From the NCBI RefSeq assembly GCF_000381825.1, contig NZ_KB907130.1:44266-108265 (forward strand): a DNA stretch of 64,000 nucleotides, written 5' to 3'. The DNA comes from Thioalkalivibrio sp. ALJT. Lineage in GTDB: Bacteria > Pseudomonadota > Gammaproteobacteria > Ectothiorhodospirales > Ectothiorhodospiraceae. Positions 37,315 through 51,655 of this stretch are shown here, piece after piece. Every line of letters begins with the position of its first letter. Positions within the stretch are counted from its first letter, which is position 1. Made by a program: the position numbers and the translations under genes. The notes under the pieces are model-generated. The model searched no databases, was not told where the DNA came from, and saw nothing but the letters and a program-made list of their open reading frames with translations.

Positions 37315-37706
37315 TGGCAGTGGTTGAGTCGATCCAGCACGAGGCCACCGACCGGACCCCCGCCGTTCTTTTCGATTTCGCAGCGGGACAATACCGACTC
37401 GCGGGAGAGTCGTACCCGGAGGATGCCGCCAGCTTCTACGGCCCGCTCACGTTGGGGCTGCGGCAGTCCCTGGAGGACCAGGTCAGCGACGAGGTGGAAT
37501 TTACCGTCGAGATGATTTATTTCAACAGTTCAACGGCGAAGGCCCTGATGAACATGTTCCAGCTCCTGGAACATGCGGCAGAGTCGGGTGCAGTGGTGCG
37601 CATCAACTGGTGTTATCACGTCGATGACGAGACCATGGAAGAATTCGGAGAGGACTTTTCCGAGGATTTTGTCCACGCTGAATACCGGATGTGTCCACAG
37701 TCATGA
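37314..37706 (+). CDS. siaC: SiaC-family regulatory protein (DUF1987)
   Basis: A small cytoplasmic partner-switch protein of the DUF1987/SiaC family. In P. aeruginosa, unphosphorylated SiaC binds and activates diguanylate cyclase SiaD, and phosphorylation of a threonine by SiaB blocks this. The motif EMIYFNSSTAKALMNMF contains the expected phospho-site region, with T74 as the best candidate. Its 130 residues are highly acidic, as usual. It overlaps both neighbours by one to four bases, indicating tight coupling to siaB and siaD. Confidence 0.9.
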   Translation: MAVVESIQHEATDRTPAVLFDFAAGQYRLAGESYPEDAASFYGPLTLGLRQSLEDQVSDEVEFTVEMIYFNSSTAKALMNMFQLLEHAAESGAVVRINWCYHVDDETMEEFGEDFSEDFVHAEYRMCPQS

Positions 37707-38572
37707 ACGCTCGTTCCCGCGACAATCCGAAGGAGCCGTTCCAGGGCGCGAAGCCGGGCCAGGACGTCGAAAGTCTGGCCGACTTTTCCCTGTTCGAACA
37801 GGAAAAAGCGGTCATGCGGCGATCCGAACAGATGCTGGAGGCCCTTGACGCAGTTGCGGACGGGGTCAAGGTGCTGGCCAAGGCCTACTCGGAAAGTTAC
37901 CGGGCCCAGCGTCGCATGATGCGCATGAGCGACCGCATGCAGGCGGATCTTCAGGACGCGAACCGGCAGTTGCGGGAGCAGGCGGAACACCTGGCGCAGT
38001 TGAATAACGCGCTGTCCGACGAAGTGCGCGAACGCGAGCGGCTGACGGCGGAACTGGAGCGGCTGGCGCTGGAAGATGCCCTGACCGGGTTGTTCTCGCG
38101 CCGTCGCGTGATGGATTGTGTCGAGGGCATGGCCGAGAGCATTGGTGAGCAGTCGCACTCACTGGCCGTGATGATGCTGGATCTGGACGACTTCAAGGCC
38201 CTGAATGACACCCATGGCCATGCCGCCGGCGATTTTGCCCTCGAGAGCTTCGCCGAAATCCTGGGGCGCGAGCTGGGTGCGGAGCAATATGCCGGCCGCA
38301 TGGGGGGTGAGGAGTTCCTCGTGGTCGCGGCTGACCTGAACAGCGCGGAGGCCTTTGCCCTGGCGGAGCGCATCCGCTGTGCGGTGGAGCGGGCCTCGCT
38401 GGACTGGAAAGGCGATCAGCTCTCGCTCGCGGTCTCCATCGGGCTGGTGGTTACGACCGATCCGTGGCCGGATGCCGGTGAACTGGTCGCCCTCGCCGAC
38501 GATCTTCTTTATCGCGCCAAGAATGAAGGCCGCAATCGCGTCATCGTGCAAATGCACGGCCAGTGCGGGTGA
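37703..38572 (+). CDS. siaD: SiaD-like diguanylate cyclase (GGDEF)
   Basis: Cytoplasmic diguanylate cyclase making c-di-GMP from GTP. The N-terminal 120 residues form a helical coiled coil (the SiaC-binding stalk in the Pseudomonas homologue). The GGDEF domain follows, with DALTGLFSRR, MLDLDDFKALNDTHGHAAGD and an intact A-site GGEEF. The inhibitory RxxD site normally found just before it is absent (residues there read ELGAEQYAGRM), so product inhibition is probably weak. The ATG overlaps the siaC stop; a GTG four codons earlier is in frame. Its stop overlaps the siaA start (TGATG). Confidence 0.93.
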   Translation: MNARSRDNPKEPFQGAKPGQDVESLADFSLFEQEKAVMRRSEQMLEALDAVADGVKVLAKAYSESYRAQRRMMRMSDRMQADLQDANRQLREQAEHLAQLNNALSDEVRERERLTAELERLALEDALTGLFSRRRVMDCVEGMAESIGEQSHSLAVMMLDLDDFKALNDTHGHAAGDFALESFAEILGRELGAEQYAGRMGGEEFLVVAADLNSAEAFALAERIRCAVERASLDWKGDQLSLAVSIGLVVTTDPWPDAGELVALADDLLYRAKNEGRNRVIVQMHGQCG

Positions 38573-40218
38573 TGACGGTCGGCACCCGCCGACGCACACG
38601 CAGTCTGGTCGCGAAGCTGGCCCTCGCCACGCTTCTGGCAGCTCTGGCCTTGAGTCTCCTGAGCAGCGCTTACGTGATTGCGTCCGACTGGACGGCCTAT
38701 CGTGCCGAGACCTCGGAACAGATGGACCGGTTGCAGCGGCTCGTTGATCCCCCGGCGGCGGAGGCCGCCTTCCAGTTGAGCGAGAACCAGGCTGACTCGA
38801 TCGTGCAGGGGCTTCTGGTGTTCGATGAAATCCGGCGGGTGGAGATCCTCGACGACTTCGGAAACACCCTCGCGGAAGACACGCGCGAAGGCGAGGGCAA
38901 GGCAGCGGACTGGACGCTCTGGCTGTTTGGCGACCTGCAGGTGCATGAGCGCGAACTGACCCACCCCGGGGTCCGGGGCAATGTGCAGGGGGTAGGGCAG
39001 CTGCGTGTGGAACTCGACCCGGAGGTGCTGGCTCGGGTCTTCGTCGGGCGGTTGCAGACCGGGGTCATCACCAGCGTGACCCAGGCGGTGACGGTCTCCG
39101 TGGTCGTGGTCTTGCTGTTTTACATCCTGATGCTGCGCCCGATGCTGCACATTTCGCGTGCAGTGGCAGACACGGACCCGAACCAGCCAGCGCAGTGGCC
39201 GATGCCGCGCCTGGGGCACCACGAGAACGACGAACTGGGCGCCCTGGGACGGTCACTCGATCGCCTGTTGCGGGCCTTTCAGGAAGGTCTGGATGCACGT
39301 GACGGAGCACGCGCTGAACTGAAGGCACTGAATGCGGAACTCGAACAACGCGTCGAGGAGCGCACCCGTCAGCTGGAGCAGGAGAAGGCCGAGACCGAGA
39401 GGGCCATGGCGCAGGTGGACGAGGCCAGTCGCGAACTCGAGCGCAGCAATCGGCTGGTGGTCGAGAGTATCCGCTACGCGCGCCGTATCCAGACGGCAAT
39501 GTTGCCGGACAAGCATGCCCTGGATGCCCACATGGATGAGGTGCAGATCTTCTGGGAACCGCTGCATCTGGTCGGGGGGGATTACTTCTGGGTCGAATCC
39601 ATCGAAGGTCACAGCGTCCTGGTGGTGACGGACTGCACCGGGCATGGTGTCCCGGGGGCATTCATTACGATGGTGGTGGCGTCTGCCCTGGACCGCATCC
39701 TGCACGAACATCGGTTGCTGGAACCGGCCGCGATCCTGCGCGAGATGGATCGCCTGGTGCGTTCGCGCCTGCGTCAGGACGGTCAGGATTCGGACTCCGA
39801 CGATGGTCTCGAGGCCGCCGTGTGTGTCTATCAGCCGGAGAAGCACAAACTGCTGTACGCCGGGGTCGGGCTGCCCTTGATCCTGGATCAGGATGGCGAG
39901 GTCGAGGAGATCCGCGGTGTTCGAGGCGGGCTGGGGTATCGAAGCCTGGAGCCGGCCCAGCCTGCGGACCACGAGATCGCCGTGGAGCCGGGGATGGAGT
40001 TTTTCCTGATCACCGATGGCGTGCATGACCATGTAGGTGGCGAACCGCCCCGGTTGTTCGGACGTCGGCGCTTGCGGCGCGTGTTGGCGGACAAGAGCGG
40101 TCGCGACCTGTCGGCCAAGATTGATGCGCTGGTGCGCGAGCTGGAGGACCACCGGGACGGTGAACCGCGCCGCGACGACATGACGCTGGTTGCGTTCCGG
40201 CCGCTGGCGAGGCAGTAG
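38572..40218 (+). CDS. siaA: SiaA-like membrane PP2C (SpoIIE) phosphatase
   Basis: Inner-membrane sensor phosphatase. It has a first helix near residues 17-38, a periplasmic sensing domain of about 135 residues, and a second helix (TQAVTVSVVVVLLFYILML). A HAMP-like region and a coiled coil (ELEQRVEERTRQLEQEKAE) follow, then a PP2C/SpoIIE domain with GGDYFWVE, TDCTGHGVPGAFITM and the terminal RRDDMTLV. The Pseudomonas homologue dephosphorylates SiaC to switch on c-di-GMP synthesis and aggregation. Here siaA is last rather than first in the operon. The periplasmic domain may respond to the binding protein encoded first. The start is the ATG overlapping the siaD stop. Confidence 0.9.
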   Translation: MTVGTRRRTRSLVAKLALATLLAALALSLLSSAYVIASDWTAYRAETSEQMDRLQRLVDPPAAEAAFQLSENQADSIVQGLLVFDEIRRVEILDDFGNTLAEDTREGEGKAADWTLWLFGDLQVHERELTHPGVRGNVQGVGQLRVELDPEVLARVFVGRLQTGVITSVTQAVTVSVVVVLLFYILMLRPMLHISRAVADTDPNQPAQWPMPRLGHHENDELGALGRSLDRLLRAFQEGLDARDGARAELKALNAELEQRVEERTRQLEQEKAETERAMAQVDEASRELERSNRLVVESIRYARRIQTAMLPDKHALDAHMDEVQIFWEPLHLVGGDYFWVESIEGHSVLVVTDCTGHGVPGAFITMVVASALDRILHEHRLLEPAAILREMDRLVRSRLRQDGQDSDSDDGLEAAVCVYQPEKHKLLYAGVGLPLILDQDGEVEEIRGVRGGLGYRSLEPAQPADHEIAVEPGMEFFLITDGVHDHVGGEPPRLFGRRRLRRVLADKSGRDLSAKIDALVRELEDHRDGEPRRDDMTLVAFRPLARQ

Positions 40219-40240
40219 CCAGTTGAAAAACAGGCGTTAG

Positions 40241-42031
<1,791 letters not shown>

Positions 42032-42096
42032 GCCGGGGCGACCGACGTAGCAGCGCCTGGCCGGCGAACGGCCGGGGCTGCAGGACAGGACAGAAC

Positions 42097-42942
42097 ATGC
42101 AGCTTTGCGGATTTGAAATCGGACTTGATCGGCCCTTTTTCCTGATTGCCGGACCTTGTGTCATCGAGTCGGAGGCAATGGCGCTGGAGACTGCGACGGC
42201 CCTCAAGACCATCGCGGATGACCTGGGTATCCCGTTGATCTACAAGTCGTCCTTCGACAAGGCCAATCGTTCCTCTACCCGCAGCTTCCGCGGACTGGGC
42301 ATGGCGGAGGGACTGCGCATCCTCGACAAGGTGAAGTCGGAAATCGGGGTGCCGGTGCTGACCGATGTGCACGAGGACACGGCACTGGACGAGGTGGCCG
42401 CGGTAGTCGATGTGCTGCAGACACCCGCTTTTCTCTGTCGTCAGACCAATTTCATCCAGAACGTGGCGCGTCAGGGGCGGCCGGTCAATATCAAGAAGGG
42501 CCAGTTCCTCGCACCATGGGACATGGGCAATGTTGTCGACAAGGCCCGCGAGGCCGGCAATGACCAGATCATGGTCTGCGAGCGCGGGGTTTCGTTCGGA
42601 TACAACACCCTGATTTCGGATATGCGCGGTCTGGCCCAGATGCGCCAGACCGGTTGCCCGGTGGTCTTCGACGCGACCCACTCGGTGCAGCAGCCGGGCG
42701 GGCAGGGCGCCTGTTCCGGCGGCCAGCGCGAGTACGTCCCGGTTCTGGCCCGAGCGGCCATCGCGGCTGGCGTGTCGGGCGTTTTCATGGAGACCCATCC
42801 GGACCCGGAGCGCGCCCTGTCCGACGGCCCGAACGCCTGGCCGCTGCCGAAGATGGCCGATTTGCTCGCCACGCTGAAGGAGCTGGACGTGGCTACCAAG
42901 GCGCGGCCATTCGCGGAGGCGGAATACGGGCTGGGCGAATGA
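42097..42942 (+). CDS. kdsA: 3-deoxy-D-manno-octulosonate 8-phosphate synthase
   Basis: Condenses arabinose 5-phosphate with phosphoenolpyruvate to Kdo 8-phosphate for the LPS core. The motifs [52 protein letters not shown] and [12 protein letters not shown] are diagnostic. Length is 281 (E. coli 284). The Cys of AGPCV is conserved in both metal types; the residue aligned with the metal-ligand cysteine of metal-dependent enzymes reads IAGPC here, while the metal-free type has Asn in its place, so a metal-dependent enzyme is plausible but needs alignment. Confidence 0.97.
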   Translation: MQLCGFEIGLDRPFFLIAGPCVIESEAMALETATALKTIADDLGIPLIYKSSFDKANRSSTRSFRGLGMAEGLRILDKVKSEIGVPVLTDVHEDTALDEVAAVVDVLQTPAFLCRQTNFIQNVARQGRPVNIKKGQFLAPWDMGNVVDKAREAGNDQIMVCERGVSFGYNTLISDMRGLAQMRQTGCPVVFDATHSVQQPGGQGACSGGQREYVPVLARAAIAAGVSGVFMETHPDPERALSDGPNAWPLPKMADLLATLKELDVATKARPFAEAEYGLGE

Positions 42943-42989
42943 TGCGCGCCGTTCCGGGCTGCGCAGCGTTGGACCAACGAATTCGATAA

Positions 42990-44315
<1,326 letters not shown>

Positions 44316-44504
44316 CGGCGCGCGCGGCGGTCTCTGGAGATGCGGTGCCAGGGGTCTTCGGGCGGGCTCCTGTTCCCGCAGGCTGCGGACTCGTAGAATG
44401 CCGGGCATGGTGGTGGATGGCGCAACGGTCCCGCGACTGCAACCCGGCCCCCTGACGGTTTGTGGGAGCGCCCATGCCGTATACGCTTGCGTGGAGGTGC
44501 ACTG
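44316..44504 (+). promoter_or_regulatory. eno-ftsB intergenic region
   Basis: A 189-base gap. TAGAAT (about 44394-44399) is a fair -10 box for ftsB with only a poor -35 box 17 bases earlier (TGTTCC). TGTGGGAGCG at 44461-44470 resembles the head of the REP repeat found at 48.2 kb, but the hairpin part is missing. Confidence 0.3.
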
Positions 44505-44906
44505 ATGCGCCATCTGCTGGCGGGGCTTGCCGCGGTGTTCCTGCTGTTGCAATGGCCTTTGTGGCTGGGCGAAGGCAGCTGGAGCGATGTGCGTGACCTG
44601 CGCGCACAGGTGGAGCGTCAGTGGGCGGAAAATACCGAGCTGGAGCAGCGTAACCAGGCGCTGGAGGCCGAGGTCCGAAATCTGCGCAGTGGTACCGAGG
44701 CGGTGGAGGAACGTGCGCGGCGCGATCTCGGCATGATCCGCGACGACGAGATCTTTTTCTTCGTGGCTGGCGAGGATGAACCCGCACATCTGCAGGTGGA
44801 GCCGCTGCCGGGCCCGGCCCGGGAGGCCAACCCCGGGACGCGGGTTCCGGAGGACGCCGCGCCGGCGACGGATGCTCTGCCCCCCGAGGACCCCTTTGAT
44901 GGCTGA
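44505..44906 (+). CDS. ftsB: Cell division protein FtsB
   Basis: Bitopic divisome protein that pairs with FtsL and FtsQ. One N-terminal membrane helix (LLAGLAAVFLLLQWPLWLG) is followed by a periplasmic coiled coil (VRDLRAQVERQWAENTELEQ onwards) and the conserved end RARRDLGMIRDDEIFFFV. At 133 residues it is longer than E. coli FtsB (103) because of a Pro/Ala/acid-rich tail of about 35 residues. GGAGG lies eight bases before the ATG. The position between eno and ispD is the standard one. Confidence 0.95.
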   Translation: MRHLLAGLAAVFLLLQWPLWLGEGSWSDVRDLRAQVERQWAENTELEQRNQALEAEVRNLRSGTEAVEERARRDLGMIRDDEIFFFVAGEDEPAHLQVEPLPGPAREANPGTRVPEDAAPATDALPPEDPFDG

Positions 44907-44911
44907 AATCG

Positions 44912-45658
44912 ATGGCTGAATCATCGCAGGCCTCCGGACGCGAGCCGGCGTTCTGGGCGCTGATACCCGCGGCCGGGATTGGGCGCCGCATGGGGCTGGA
45001 TCGCCCCAAGCAGTATCTCACCTTGGGGTCGCGCACCATTCTGGCGCATACCCTTTCTGTCTTTCTGGAGCACCCGCGCATCCGCGGCGTGGTCCTGGTG
45101 CTGGGGCCGGATGTGGACCCCGATGCCCTGGATTTGCCGCTTGCCGGGGGACGCCTGTTCCGCGTGGCAGGGGGCGCGGAGCGGGCGGATTCGGTGCAGA
45201 ACGGCCTGGATTTCCTGAGCGACCGCGCCCATGGCGATGACTGGGTGCTGGTACACGATGCTGCCCGGCCCTGCCTGCCGGCCAGCGATGTCGATCGGTT
45301 GTTGCAAGAGCTGCGGGATGACCCGGTGGGCGGCCTGCTGGCCAGCCCCAGCACCGATACCATCAAGTGGAGTGACGGAGACAGGAGCGTCGAACACAGT
45401 CTGGCGAGGGATCGAGTGTGGCGCGCTCTTACACCACAGATGTTCCGGCTCGACATGCTGCGCCGTGCCAATGCCCGCGCCCGGTCCTGCGGACACGCGG
45501 TGACGGACGAGGCGAGCGCGATCGAATACCTGGGTGAACACCCGCGGCTGGTCGAGGGCTCGGCGATGAATATCAAGATCACCCGCGCCGAGGATCTGGA
45601 GCTGGCCCGACTCTATCTGATGCAGCAGGGCCGGCTGGAGGGAGGGTACCGCCCGTGA
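44912..45658 (+). CDS. ispD: 2-C-methyl-D-erythritol 4-phosphate cytidylyltransferase
   Basis: Third step of the MEP pathway, coupling MEP to CTP. The nucleotide-binding loop [36 protein letters not shown], the KWSDGD turn and [14 protein letters not shown] are diagnostic; the C-terminal [19 protein letters not shown] completes the fold. Length is 248. A short direct repeat (GATGGCTGAA, twice within 20 bases) spans the ftsB stop and the ispD start, so the start is clear from spacing and homology. Its stop overlaps ispF. Confidence 0.97.
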   Translation: MAESSQASGREPAFWALIPAAGIGRRMGLDRPKQYLTLGSRTILAHTLSVFLEHPRIRGVVLVLGPDVDPDALDLPLAGGRLFRVAGGAERADSVQNGLDFLSDRAHGDDWVLVHDAARPCLPASDVDRLLQELRDDPVGGLLASPSTDTIKWSDGDRSVEHSLARDRVWRALTPQMFRLDMLRRANARARSCGHAVTDEASAIEYLGEHPRLVEGSAMNIKITRAEDLELARLYLMQQGRLEGGYRP

Positions 45659-46151
45659 GTGTGATGCGTATCGGTCAGGGGTTCGATGTACATGCCTTCG
45701 GGGACGGAGATCATCTCGTTCTTGGGGGGGTGCGCATCCCGTTCGAACGGGGCTTCGTGGCGCATTCGGACGGCGATGTGTTGCTGCACGCGGTCTGTGA
45801 TGCGCTGCTCGGGGCCGCAGCCCTGGGCGATATCGGACAGCATTTTCCCGATACCGATCCGGCATTTCGCGGCGCGGACAGCCGCGTCCTGCTGCGGGAG
45901 GTCCTCCAGCGTGTTGCGGCTGCCGGCTGGCGCCCGGTCAACATCGATTCCACCGTGATCGCGCAGGCGCCAAAGCTGGCGCCGCATGTCCGCGCCATGC
46001 GCGATCATATTGCCGCGGATACCGGCCTGATGCCCGAGGCCGTCAGCGTGAAGGCCACGACGACCGAACACCTCGGGTTCACCGGGCGCAAGGAGGGCGT
46101 GGCGGCGCAGGCAATCGTGCTGCTGGAACCGGCCTCGGCGATGCTGCGGGT

Positions 46152-46155
<4 letters not shown>
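45655..46155 (+). CDS. ispF: 2-C-methyl-D-erythritol 2,4-cyclodiphosphate synthase
   Basis: Fifth MEP-pathway enzyme, forming the cyclodiphosphate with release of CMP. The zinc ligands lie in [11 protein letters not shown] and [29 protein letters not shown], with the FPDTDP loop and C-terminal [24 protein letters not shown] at 45655 overlaps the ispD stop and has GGAGG nine bases upstream, so it is preferred over the ATG three codons later, which would match E. coli more closely. It is coupled to the VOC gene by ATGA. Confidence 0.97.
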
Positions 46156-48090
<1,935 letters not shown>

Positions 48091-48128
48091 CGGGTGATGG
48101 TCTGGGGCCTCGCCGACGCGTGCGGGGG

Positions 48129-48229
48129 CTTCGCCGCCAAGGCGGCTCCCACAGGGGGCTGCAGGTAGAGCGATGGCTTCGACAGGCAGCCCGGCCCAGA
48201 TCGCTGTGGGAGCGGGCTTGCCCGCGAAG
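48129..48229. repeat. REPIN: two inverted REP sequences
   Basis: The left unit CTTCGCCGCCAAGGCGGCTC then CCACA (48129-48153) and the right unit TGTGGGAGCGGGCTTGCCCG then CGAAG (48205-48229) are REP sequences in opposite orientation, each with its own small hairpin. The 101-bp doublet matches the size and form of Pseudomonas-type REPINs. It sits between convergent glpK and pirin genes and could also stop transcription. Confidence 0.8.
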
Positions 48230-48259
48230 ACCCCGCCAGGCCCGGACTGGGCCCGGGAT

Positions 48260-49108
48260 TCAGTCCATGCTGGCCGGTTCGGCGGCGAGCTGGCCGCTCT
48301 GGTAGTCGTTGATCGCCTGTTCGATCTCGTCCGGGGTGTTCATGACGAACGGCCCGTAGTGAACGATCGGTTCGCGCAGGGGGCGGCCCTTGAACAGCAG
48401 TACGCGAGCATCCTGCCGGGCAATCAGGTGGATCTGGGTCTGGCCGTTCCAGACGCCCAGCTGGCCGCTCCGGAGACCGGTTAGTTCGCCAGCGAAGACA
48501 TAGGCCAGCACGCGATCTTCCAGTTGTACGGCGAGTGATAGGCGGTACCCGGCCGGCAGCGTCAGCTCGGCCATGGCGGCCCCTTCGCCGATCTGCGGCA
48601 GCGGGCCCTCGGTATCGCCGGCACTGGTCTGCCAGGAGCCGGCAATGGCCTTGAAATGCAGCGGGCCGCCGTCTTCCGGGAGATGGCTCATGGCGTCGGC
48701 ACGCACATCGCGATAGCGCGGTGCGTCCATCTTGCGCATGGCCGGCAGATTGACCCATAGCTGGAAGCCGTGCAGTCCGTCGGCGTCCAGCAGCGGCATC
48801 TCGGAATGGATCACCCCGCGCCCGGCGCTCATCCACTGTGCCTCCCCGGCCTCCACCCGGCCCTGGTTGCCCATGGAATCCTCGTGGGTCAGACCGCCAT
48901 GGACCAGGTAGGTCAGCGTCTCGAAGCCGCGGTGCGGGTGCGAGGGAAAGCCGCCAATGTAGTCCTCGCGCGCACTCGCCTTGAGCTCATCCAGCATCAG
49001 GAACGGGTCCAGTCCGCCGCGAAAATCATGGATGCGGCGAATCTTCACGCCTGCGCCGTCCTGGGTCGGCTGGGCGTTGCGTACGCTGTCCGGCGGTGTG
49101 GGGGTCAT
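48260..49108 (-). CDS. Pirin-family bicupin protein
   Basis: A 282-residue pirin. The N-terminal cupin carries the iron-binding pattern in PFLMLDELKAS, FPSHPHRGFETLTYLVHGG (two histidines), EDSMGN and the EAGEAQWMSAGRGVIHSE block; a Pirin_C domain follows (ELTLPAGYRLSLAVQLEDR onwards) with VMNTPDEIEQAINDYQSGQ at the end. Some bacterial pirins act as quercetinases or alter pyruvate metabolism, but the role here cannot be deduced. It converges with glpK across the REPIN. The first 20 residues are less conserved, so the start is moderately certain. Confidence 0.88.
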   Translation of the reverse strand: MTPTPPDSVRNAQPTQDGAGVKIRRIHDFRGGLDPFLMLDELKASAREDYIGGFPSHPHRGFETLTYLVHGGLTHEDSMGNQGRVEAGEAQWMSAGRGVIHSEMPLLDADGLHGFQLWVNLPAMRKMDAPRYRDVRADAMSHLPEDGGPLHFKAIAGSWQTSAGDTEGPLPQIGEGAAMAELTLPAGYRLSLAVQLEDRVLAYVFAGELTGLRSGQLGVWNGQTQIHLIARQDARVLLFKGRPLREPIVHYGPFVMNTPDEIEQAINDYQSGQLAAEPASMD

Positions 49109-49361
49109 GGCGTCTCCTCGTTAAGCCCCGAAACGATACCGACCATGCAGACAAAATAAAATTGCATCCGATCTCGCCATGCGCCGGGCGTCCGCCGGAG
49201 CGGCGGTCGCTCGGGGTCTGGTCGTTGCGCATCAAGAACATGCCCGCGGCGTTGCGGCGCCCCTGTGTAGGGCGGCTGTGCGGCCGTCACCACGCCTCTT
49301 GAGGGGGTTCGTTGACCGCATCCCATCCTTCGCCCCGGAGAGTGGCGGATGTGGGCTCTGG
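49109..49361. other. Intergenic region upstream of pirin
   Basis: About 250 bases between the pirin start and the end of the unknown btu-linked gene. A short AT-rich stretch (AAAATAAAATTGC near 49152-49165) could be part of the pirin promoter. Apart from GC-rich short dyads nothing else is seen. Confidence 0.3.
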
Positions 49362-49745
49362 TCAGAGCTGCCCGGACGGGATTCGGGTCAGGTCCAGCCA
49401 GCTGTCGGCGAAGAATTCCAGGCTCTCGACGAAATCCGGCTCGTGCTCCGAGCGGTTGATGGTCAGGTGCAGGATCACCGCGTCGGGGGCGGGCGGGTGG
49501 CCGGTGGTCAGGGTCCAGGCCAGCGCGTTGGGGCAGCCCGGCAGGCTGAATCGCAGGCCGCCATTGATGCATTCCCGGTGCACGCGAAACTCTCCCCACA
49601 GGCAGTAGACGACCCCGGCATCGGGGCCTGCATTCTCCAGCAGGGCATCAATGGCGCTGCTGAGCCGGGGCAGGGTGGGCACAGTGATCGCGGCCTGCAG
49701 AGTTTCGGCATCCGCCTGCAGAGGAAGGGTGCGAAAGAACTCCAT
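49362..49745 (-). CDS. Unknown protein, last gene of the btu operon
   Basis: A 127-residue predicted cytoplasmic protein I do not recognise. No signal peptide or membrane helix is visible. It contains VVYCLWGEFRVHRECINGGL and LRFSLPGCPNALAWTLT, with two cysteines and a histidine close together, and a C-terminal HLTINRSEHEPDFVESLEFFADSWLDL stretch rich in acids. It lies 12 bases after btuD on the same strand, so it is probably co-transcribed with the B12 importer. A metal- or corrinoid-related role is only a guess from this position. Confidence 0.7.
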   Translation of the reverse strand: MEFFRTLPLQADAETLQAAITVPTLPRLSSAIDALLENAGPDAGVVYCLWGEFRVHRECINGGLRFSLPGCPNALAWTLTTGHPPAPDAVILHLTINRSEHEPDFVESLEFFADSWLDLTRIPSGQL

Positions 49746-49757
49746 GACGTTCCTCGA

Positions 49758-50617
<860 letters not shown>

Positions 50618-50618
<1 letters not shown>

Positions 50619-51589
50619 CAGCGGCTCCGGTAGAGCAGGAAAAGAAATACGGGGACCCCCAGCATGGCGGTAATAACCCCGACCGGGAGCTGTTCCGGCG
50701 CGATGATGGTGCGGGCGAGGGTATCTGCCAGGGTGAGCAGGATGCCACCGGCCAGAGCTGAGGCCGGCAGGATCACGCGCTGGTCGTTGCCGAATATCAG
50801 GCGCAGCATGTGCGGCACGATCAGGCCGACAAAGCCCACCGCCCCGACCTGTGTCACGGCGGTCGCGGTGATCAGCGCGGCTGCGATGTAGATGCTCCAC
50901 TCCACCGGGCGTACCGCAACACCCAGGGCGGCGGCCTGCATCGGGCCGCGTGCTAGTACGTTCAGCGTGCGTCCCAGCGGCAGCGCCAGCAGTACGACCA
51001 GCACCAGCACGCCCCAGGCCGGGTAGGGGTTCGTGGCATGCGACACATCCCCCATCAGCCAGTACAGCATGCCGGGCAGTTCCGCGGTGGGGCTGACAGC
51101 CAGGATGAAGCTGATCATTGCGCCCCAGCCAGCGGCTACGACCACCCCGGTGAGCAGCAGGCGCGTTGGTGTCCAGCTGCCGGTGCCGTGGGCAAGACCG
51201 AACACGATCACGGTGGACAGCAACGCGCCTGCGAAGGCGGCTACCGAGACGGAGAACATCGACAAACCCGCCAGCATGGCCAGTAGCGCCCCGACCGAGG
51301 CCCCGCCGGACAGCCCCAGTACATAGGGATCGGCCAGTGGGTTGCGCAGCAGCACCTGCATCAGCGCCCCGGCGATCCCCAGCAGCCCGCCGGCCGCGAA
51401 TGCGGCCAGGGCCCGTGGCAGGCGCAGGTCCAGTACCAGCGTGCTGTGCAGGCGCGAGGCATCATCGGTGAATACGGCCAGCAGCTCGGCCATGGGGATG
51501 GCCACGCTGCCAAAGGCCAGCGCGACCAGTACGGCCAGCACGGAGGCCGGCAACAGCACCCCGATTGCCAGCAGGAAGGCGCGGGTCAT
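50618..51589 (-). CDS. btuC: Vitamin B12 ABC transporter permease BtuC
   Basis: FecCD-family permease of 323 residues with about ten membrane helices. LDLRLPRALAAFAAGGLLGIAG and MQVLLRNPLADPYVLGLSGGASVGA are hallmark segments, and GFVGLIVPHMLRLIFGNDQR lies near the coupling helix. It forms a dimer that with BtuD moves substrate delivered by BtuF. It is coupled to btuD by a one-base overlap; the gap to btuF is 66 bases. Iron-siderophore permeases have the same fold, so the B12 assignment rests on BtuF and context. Confidence 0.9.
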
Positions 51590-51655
51590 CGGCGTGCGCG
51601 CCGCGCAACCGCCGGCGCGCAGCGCCCGCGAGGATGTGAAATGAGCCGCATGGTG

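Noticed and set aside
44461..44470. A REP sequence before ftsB
   Set aside because: Only the first ten bases (TGTGGGAGCG) match; the hairpin part is not there.
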